A stretch of DNA of 39,611 nt from Bacteroides fluxus YIT 12057 (GTDB taxonomy: Bacteria > Bacteroidota > Bacteroidia > Bacteroidales > Bacteroidaceae): assembly GCF_000195635.1 (NCBI RefSeq), contig NZ_GL882617.1, positions 1 to 39,611 on the forward strand, written 5' to 3'. Below, one piece after another: positions 34,303-39,611 of the stretch. The notes below the pieces were generated by a model that saw only the letters and a list, made by a program, of their open reading frames with translations, was not told where the DNA came from and did not search any database. The first letter of the stretch is position 1. Every line of letters starts with the position of its first letter. A program made the position numbers and the translations under genes.

Positions 34303-35633
34303 TAATTTGCCCCGTCACTCGGCCAATATTGATCCACAAGCTCTTTCTTTATATTGACCTCTTCCGGACGGAAATACTTACCGAACAACCCCCATGCCAC
34401 ATCGAGCATTTCTGTGGTATCTAGGTTGACGTCGATAGCCAGCAGTTGGTTGGAGTAGTCCTTTGCAAAAGCAAGGGTACGTTCATCATAGTTCGTCAAG
34501 TCAAAGCCGTTTTCAAGCTTGGTCTTGGCATTGGCAGCATCGGCGTACAGACGCACGGCAGCATTCATCACCTGCGGATGGTCCTTACGGGTCTTCTTAC
34601 CCGTAACAAGCTGTTTCAAACGAGACAATGAACGGAACGGGTCAACGATAACCTTACCGATGTCACTGTCACGACGGAGGAACAACTGGCCTTCCGTAAT
34701 GTAACCTGTATTATCGGGCACAGCATGTGTAATGTCTCCACCAGACAGCGTAGTCACCGCAATAATCGTAATGGAACCACCGCTTGGGAACTGCACCGCC
34801 TTCTCGTAAATCTTCGCCAAGTCCGAATAAAGAGAACCCGGCATAGAGTCCTTGGACGGAATCTGATCCATACGGTTGGACACGATAGCCAACGCATCGG
34901 CGTAGGAAGTCATATCCGTCAACAGTACCAGTACCTTTTCATTATTGTTTACCGCAAAATACTCGGCTGCGGTCAATGCCATATCCGGAATCAGCAGACG
35001 TTCCACCGGGGGGTTCTCAGTAGTATTCATGAAGCTGACAATACGGTCGAGTGCACCTGCATTGGAGAACACATTCTTGAAATACAGGTAGTCATCGTTC
35101 GTCATACCCATACCGCCAAGGATAATCTTGTCAGTCTCCGCACGGAGCGCCACGTTTGCCATAACCTGGTTGAACGGCTGGTCAGGGTCCGCAAAGAATG
35201 GAATCTTCTGCCCCGACACCAACGTATTGTTCAGGTCAATGCCCGCAATACCCGTTGCAATCAGTTCCGAAGGTTGTTTACGGCGCACCGGATTCACGGA
35301 TGGGCCGCCAATCTCCACTTCTTCACCTTCAATAGCAGGACCTCCGTCAATCGGGTCACCGAAAGCGTTGAAGAAACGTCCGGCAAGCTGGTCGCTCACT
35401 TTAATCGTAGGCGCCTTGCCCAAGAACACTACCTCTGCATTGGTAGGAATACCCTCGGTACCCTCAAATACCTGCAGGGTCACGTCGTCACCGGCAATCT
35501 TCACCACCTGGGCCAACTTGCCGTTCACGGTTGCCAACTCGTCATACCCTACCCCGGTTGCCTTCAGCGAACACGTGGCTTTCGTAATCTGAGTAATCTT
35601 GGTATATATCTTTTGAAATGCTTTTGTTGCCAT
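34302..35633 (-). CDS. ntpB: V-type ATPase subunit B
   Basis: 443 aa, family length. The non-catalytic nucleotide-binding partner of subunit A in the A3B3 head. Family blocks include GIAGIDLNNTLVSGQKIPFF near 140 and PGSLYSDLAKIYEKA near 270; a canonical P-loop is absent, as expected for B. It follows ntpA after a 139-base gap filled by a long inverted repeat. Confidence 0.95.
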   Translation of the reverse strand: MATKAFQKIYTKITQITKATCSLKATGVGYDELATVNGKLAQVVKIAGDDVTLQVFEGTEGIPTNAEVVFLGKAPTIKVSDQLAGRFFNAFGDPIDGGPAIEGEEVEIGGPSVNPVRRKQPSELIATGIAGIDLNNTLVSGQKIPFFADPDQPFNQVMANVALRAETDKIILGGMGMTNDDYLYFKNVFSNAGALDRIVSFMNTTENPPVERLLIPDMALTAAEYFAVNNNEKVLVLLTDMTSYADALAIVSNRMDQIPSKDSMPGSLYSDLAKIYEKAVQFPSGGSITIIAVTTLSGGDITHAVPDNTGYITEGQLFLRRDSDIGKVIVDPFRSLSRLKQLVTGKKTRKDHPQVMNAAVRLYADAANAKTKLENGFDLTNYDERTLAFAKDYSNQLLAIDVNLDTTEMLDVAWGLFGKYFRPEEVNIKKELVDQYWPSDGAN

Positions 35634-35654
35634 CTATATATTTATAATTTAGCA

Positions 35655-35755
35655 ATTTACAATTTACTATTCAAATCTCTGCCTTTCTGTTTTACTATTT
35701 CCTATCTACAACCTCCGTACACCTGCATCCGCAAGGCAAATAGTAAATTGTAAAT
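35655..35755. repeat. 17-bp inverted repeat between ntpA and ntpB
   Basis: ATTTACAATTTACTATT (35655-35671) and AATAGTAAATTGTAAAT (35739-35755) are perfect inverted copies, 67 bases apart, with further word copies up to 35770. It would fold within the operon transcript and could tune the A:B ratio or mRNA stability. No gene is seen between the arms. Confidence 0.8.
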
Positions 35756-35772
35756 AGTCAAATAGTAAATCC

Positions 35773-37527
35773 TTAGGCTTTCCGTTCTTCAATCAGCTCC
35801 TGCAACTGCTTGCGGAATTTATCATACTCTTCCGACTTGAATTTCGAATAGTTCATCTGCTTGCAGATGTTAATCATCTTCTTGAAGTAATCCATTACCT
35901 CATTGAAATTATCGAATTCAAACTCTGTATGGCAGATGTCAATCACCATGTTCAAGATCGCTTCCTGACGTTCCATCGGGGTCACGGCATCAATCTCGTC
36001 GAATGCATCCTGCTGCAAGATAACGAAGTCGATCAGTTCTGATTTCCAGAAAGTCACATGGTATTCCACAGGTACACCGTCATCACCGAGAATATTGATT
36101 TGTTCGGCAATTTCCTTACCACGCTGCAAGCGGGTCTTGATTTCATTGACCTTGCCAATCCACTCTGCATTGATATGCGTCGTGATGTAATCCTCAAATT
36201 CGGGATACTCGATGTATTTGGAATAAGAATCAATCGGGTTGACGGCAGGATAACGCTTCTTATCCGCACGGTCCTGCTCAAGGGCATAGAAACAACGCGC
36301 CACTTTCTTGGTATTCTCGGTTACTGGCTCCTTCAAGTTACCACCGGCAGGAGACACTGTACCTATAAAGGTAATGGAACCGGTTTTACCGTTATTCAAT
36401 TTCACATATCCCGCACGACCGTAAAAGTTGGAAATGATAGAAGACAAGTCCATCGGAAAAGCATCCGGTCCGGGCAATTCCTCCATACGGTTGGACATCT
36501 CACGCAACGCCTGTGCCCAACGGGAAGTGGAGTCCGCCATCAGCAATACCTTCAGACCCATGCTACGGTAATATTCCGCAATGGTCATGGCGGTGTAAAC
36601 GGATGCTTCACGGGCGGCAACCGGCATGTTCGAGGTATTGGCGATGATAATAGTACGCTCCATCAACTTACGCCCGGTATGCGGGTCAACCAATTCGGGG
36701 AATTCCGTAAAAATTTCCACAACCTCATTGGCACGCTCACCACAAGCAGCAATAATTACGATGTCAGCTTCCGCTTGTTTGGAGATAGCATGCTGAAGCA
36801 CCGTCTTTCCTGTACCAAACGGTCCTGGAATAAATCCTGTACCACCTTCTACGATAGGATTCACGGTATCAATAACACGTACACCTGTCTCCAACAATTT
36901 GAATGGACGCGGTTTTTCTTTATAATTAGTCATGGCTCGCTTTACAGGCCACTTTTGAATCATATTTACATAAACATCATTACCATCCTCATCTGTCAAG
37001 ACAGCAACGGTATCTTCAATACTATAGTCACCTTCTGTTGCGATGGACTTCACGGTACATACTCCCTTCTGCTGGAAAGGCACCATTATCTTCAACGGCT
37101 GGAAATTCTCATCCACCTGTCCAAGCCATGCGGCAGCTTCCACCTTGTCGCCCACCTTAGCTAAAGGCACAAAATGCCATTTACTTTCCTTATCCAACGG
37201 ATAAGTATATTGTCCGCGCTTCAAGAATACTCCATCCATCTTGTCAAGGTCATTTTGCAGACCGTCGTAATTCTTCGAAAGCATACCGGGACCTAAAGTC
37301 ACTTCAAGCATATGTCCGGTAAACTCGGCTTCGGCCCCTACTTTCAGTCCACGAGTGCTTTCAAACACCTGCACATAGACCTGAGTGCCTACCACCTTAA
37401 TCACCTCCGCCATCAACTTGTCTCCGCCAGTCGAGATATAACAAATCTCATTCTGCGACACTGGTCCATCAACGACGAGGGTTACCATGTTGGCTATTAC
37501 GCCACTAACAGTTCCTTTTGTTGCCAT
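35773..37527 (-). CDS. ntpA: V-type ATPase subunit A (catalytic)
   Basis: 584 aa, the family's usual size. The catalytic P-loop GPFGTGKT spans residues 235-242, and the family's non-homologous insert precedes it (~110-200). The SxxW/ALREMSNRMEELPGPDAFP block marks the nucleotide site at the A/B interface. It couples ATP hydrolysis or synthesis to ion flow. It follows the DUF2764 gene by 18 bases. Confidence 0.97.
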   Translation of the reverse strand: MATKGTVSGVIANMVTLVVDGPVSQNEICYISTGGDKLMAEVIKVVGTQVYVQVFESTRGLKVGAEAEFTGHMLEVTLGPGMLSKNYDGLQNDLDKMDGVFLKRGQYTYPLDKESKWHFVPLAKVGDKVEAAAWLGQVDENFQPLKIMVPFQQKGVCTVKSIATEGDYSIEDTVAVLTDEDGNDVYVNMIQKWPVKRAMTNYKEKPRPFKLLETGVRVIDTVNPIVEGGTGFIPGPFGTGKTVLQHAISKQAEADIVIIAACGERANEVVEIFTEFPELVDPHTGRKLMERTIIIANTSNMPVAAREASVYTAMTIAEYYRSMGLKVLLMADSTSRWAQALREMSNRMEELPGPDAFPMDLSSIISNFYGRAGYVKLNNGKTGSITFIGTVSPAGGNLKEPVTENTKKVARCFYALEQDRADKKRYPAVNPIDSYSKYIEYPEFEDYITTHINAEWIGKVNEIKTRLQRGKEIAEQINILGDDGVPVEYHVTFWKSELIDFVILQQDAFDEIDAVTPMERQEAILNMVIDICHTEFEFDNFNEVMDYFKKMINICKQMNYSKFKSEEYDKFRKQLQELIEERKA

Positions 37528-37545
37528 ATAATTTTGTAATTTATT

Positions 37546-38385
37546 TTATCTGAATTCTGCGGGTATCTGTACCTCGTCCTTCAATGCAGCTATGATACTG
37601 CGGAACAGTTGATTGCCCTTTTCCTTATCCAATGAAATCCAACGTTCTATCATTTCCAGTTGCAACAGAAAGACAAAAAGACGCTCTATAGTGAAATAAT
37701 TGAAGAATGTAGCTTCCTCCATCCAGTTCCAACGGAGTTGGTCTATTTTCTTCTCCCGTTCCACCAGTTCCTCCGTCTCGCTAATCTTCACCAACAACTC
37801 CAGCATATCCACTTCACCCGCCAATCCAAAGTCACGGGCACTGGATGTACGCAAGGTTTCGCACACCTCCGTATCACCTACTATAAGCGGAGCTATATCC
37901 ATCTTGAACTTCCGTGCTGTCAATGCGACCAATATATTGTTCATCGTCAGATTGAAACCGAACCATGCAGACACGAATTTATTCTTGCACTTCATCGCAT
38001 AGTCATAATAAAGTGCTGCCAAACGGTCTTCATGCAAAAAATCTTCCTCTGCAGGAACATTAAAATATTCGGAAATAAAAATAGACAAGTAAGAAGGAAA
38101 TACAGAGTCGGCCAACTCACCACCATCTTTCAACAGTAATATGTATTCTGCTAAATCCTCTGCAGAATATACTCCACGTGAATCAATAGCAGCATCTTTG
38201 TCCTTCAACAACTTCAAGACATTCGCATTGTCAAACTGAAGATAAAACAAGTCTATCAACTTTTTATCTTCTTCCGACAAGGCAGGATACAACTCCGTCT
38301 TGAAATCAGCTACCGTATAGCTCAATTTACTGTCCTCTAAAGTGAGTTCCGGCAAACCGGCTACCAAGTAATAATATTTGCTCAT
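37546..38385 (-). CDS. DUF2764 protein, probable stand-in for V-ATPase subunit C
   Basis: 279 aa, almost all helical and without membrane segments. The opening SKYYYLVAGLPEL matches DUF2764, a family found in Bacteroidetes V-ATPase operons. It occupies the place between E and A where subunits C and F lie in other bacteria. Size and helical make-up suit the C/d (AC39-like) subunit that links shaft to ring, but sequence alone does not prove it. It follows ntpE by 14 bases. Confidence 0.8.
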   Translation of the reverse strand: MSKYYYLVAGLPELTLEDSKLSYTVADFKTELYPALSEEDKKLIDLFYLQFDNANVLKLLKDKDAAIDSRGVYSAEDLAEYILLLKDGGELADSVFPSYLSIFISEYFNVPAEEDFLHEDRLAALYYDYAMKCKNKFVSAWFGFNLTMNNILVALTARKFKMDIAPLIVGDTEVCETLRTSSARDFGLAGEVDMLELLVKISETEELVEREKKIDQLRWNWMEEATFFNYFTIERLFVFLLQLEMIERWISLDKEKGNQLFRSIIAALKDEVQIPAEFR

Positions 38386-38399
38386 ATCCAGTGGAAGTT

Positions 38400-38990
38400 T
38401 TAAAATAGCATTTCCACTAATTGCGGACGCAGGAATTCTTTGAAGTAATTCATAAACTCTTCTTCACCAAAATTCACTTTGTACGAACCGTCAGCAGGCG
38501 AAACAGAGAACAGCGTCTTGACACCATTCACTTGTTCTATTTTCACACCCTTGTCCAACAATTCCTTTGCCTGAGTTGCAAAATATTTTTTCAGTCCTTC
38601 AGCATCGGCAGTAGAGATAACGATAGGCTCGTCCACACTCCACTTGGATGCCAACGCTACAATAAAAGCATTGAGGAAATTTTTATCGGCAGCAAATGCC
38701 TTTACATCCTCATCCACAATCTTGTTAGTCACTAAAGTAGCGATTTCAGATTTCAGGGCATTCACAGCCTGCCCCGCAAACAGTTTTAACTCTGATTTAG
38801 TATTTTCTGCCAACTCTCCGGCAGACTTACGAGCAGTAGCCACAATAGAGTCAGCCTCCTTATGTGCATCCTCTATAATTTTATTGGCTTTTTCCTGAGC
38901 TTCCGCAATAATTTTCCGGGCTTCTTCATTACCTTTTTCCACCCCTTCACGGTAGATTTTATCGGTCAGCTCTTGAATCTTGTTTTCCAT
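38400..38990 (-). CDS. ntpE: V-type ATPase subunit E (peripheral stalk)
   Basis: 196 aa. The N-terminal ~90 residues are a charged helix with regular Ala/Glu/Lys spacing (EEARKIIAEAQEKANKIIEDAHKEAD type), the stalk part; the C-terminal half is the globular head-binding domain. First gene of the operon. On the minus strand, TAAATTTG (39074-39067) and TATTTTTG (39082-39075) are possible -7 boxes; neither has a convincing -33. Confidence 0.9.
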   Translation of the reverse strand: MENKIQELTDKIYREGVEKGNEEARKIIAEAQEKANKIIEDAHKEADSIVATARKSAGELAENTKSELKLFAGQAVNALKSEIATLVTNKIVDEDVKAFAADKNFLNAFIVALASKWSVDEPIVISTADAEGLKKYFATQAKELLDKGVKIEQVNGVKTLFSVSPADGSYKVNFGEEEFMNYFKEFLRPQLVEMLF

Positions 38991-39351
38991 ATTTACAGGA
39001 GTTATTATATAATTTATATTACAATATTAATTGTGTGACTTTTTCCTTCCCTTATTAGATTCACGCCAAATTTACAAAAATACATTTGATATTGAATAGA
39101 AAGAAACAAATAAAAGTTCCAAGTTTTCCAAAAAAAAAGCGTTTTACACCATTTTTGTCCTATAAAGATAACAGAAAGATAACAAATAAGGATATCAAAA
39201 GAGATTGAAACAGGAAAATAAGAAGAAGAAAAGGGAAAAAGAAAAACCGAAAAACAGTTATTCCAGTCCACCATAAGATAATGATCCCCGAAAGCCGGAG
39301 CCGGGCATCCTCCCCCAATCCGGGAGGCTCTCCGGGGCATACAAACAAGAA
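38991..39351. other. Gap between the V-ATPase operon and the rRNA operon terminator
   Basis: The left half is A/T-rich and contains the likely V-ATPase promoter. A purine-rich stretch (~39170-39250) follows. The right part (39290-39340) is G/C-rich with CCGGG/CCCGG-type words that could pair. No gene is seen. Confidence 0.5.
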
Positions 39352-39380
39352 AGCCCCCGTGTCTGTCCGACACGGGGGCT
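39352..39380 (-). terminator. rRNA operon terminator
   Basis: Perfect 12-bp G/C-rich stem (39369-39380 and 39352-39363) with five-base loop; on the minus strand TTCTTG follows. Confidence 0.92.
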
Positions 39381-39387
39381 CCTGCTG

Positions 39388-39499
<112 letters not shown>

Positions 39500-39584
39500 A
39501 TAAGGTTGACATGAAGTGAAAAGTAAAGAGGACCGCAGCCTAAGCCGCGGCGCGCTGAACGTATATATCCCCATACGTCGGAAG

Positions 39585-39611
39585 ACCAAAAGTGGACGGG
39601 CAATTAGTAAT
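39585..39611 (-). rRNA. rrl: 23S ribosomal RNA, 3' end (partial)
   Basis: The minus strand at the window edge reads ATTACTAATTGCCCGTCC, matching the conserved 3' end region of bacterial 23S rRNA (ACUAAUU...). The mature end is uncertain; CTTTACTTTTC at ~39530-39516 may be part of the processing stem. The rest of the gene lies beyond the window. Confidence 0.6.

Overview
The window is a chromosomal segment of a Bacteroides species, close to the gut Bacteroides group. Evidence: many start regions carry the Bacteroidetes -7 box TAnnTTTG, sometimes with the matching -33 TTTG; ribosomal protein S16 has the long Ala/Glu/Lys tail seen in Bacteroidetes; NrdD/NrdG point to an anaerobe; glycogen is made and used by a GT3-type synthase and a divergent phosphorylase; and a V-type ATPase operon carries a DUF2764 gene. 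The species cannot be fixed from the sequence alone.

Layout. (1) 1-9.2 kb is accessory: an Rpn/PD-(D/E)XK nuclease, an acyltransferase-3 membrane protein, and a small leftward surface-glycan cluster (GT2 glycosyltransferase, asparagine-synthetase-like protein lacking Cys2, Wzx-type flippase). A second, paralogous GT2 gene lies upstream, and between the two GT2 copies is an AAA-ATPase-like/nuclease gene with its ATPase core deleted. (2) 9.2-9.93 kb has no gene but holds a textbook promoter and stacked hairpins, possibly a structured RNA or a long leader for the second GT2. (3) 9.93-16.2 kb is hexuronate catabolism: altronate dehydratase, 2-keto-3-deoxygluconate kinase and KDPG aldolase, arranged around a LacI-type regulator with two near-identical operators in a divergent promoter, followed by an NhaC antiporter. 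(4) 16.2-26.4 kb is housekeeping: rpsP, a lipoprotein thioredoxin, a MetE-like protein under a cobalamin riboswitch, nrdD-nrdG, a ThrE-type exporter, a DUF6064 membrane protein, phosphoglycerate mutase and flavodoxin. (5) 26.6-30.9 kb is the glycogen pair (synthase then phosphorylase). (6) 31.2-39.0 kb is the leftward V-type ATPase operon E-DUF2764-A-B-(46-aa ORF)-D-I-K. (7) 39.35-39.61 kb is the end of a leftward rRNA operon: terminator, 5S, and the 3' edge of 23S.

How the genes work together. UxaA makes 2-keto-3-deoxygluconate, KdgK phosphorylates it and Eda splits it to pyruvate and glyceraldehyde-3-phosphate; the regulator probably controls both arms. The glycogen synthase and phosphorylase are co-transcribed. 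The V-ATPase rotor protein keeps the residues known to bind Na+ in Enterococcus hirae NtpK, so the enzyme may move Na+.

Most worth following up: an unannotated 46-codon ORF inside the V-ATPase operon; a MetE-fold protein that has lost the usual zinc cysteines yet sits under a B12 riboswitch; a promoter-plus-hairpin unit in the 9.3-9.7 kb gap; 21-bp and 22-bp tandem repeats at two convergent gene ends; and A/T-rich words, different in each gap, that build inverted repeats in many intergenic spaces.
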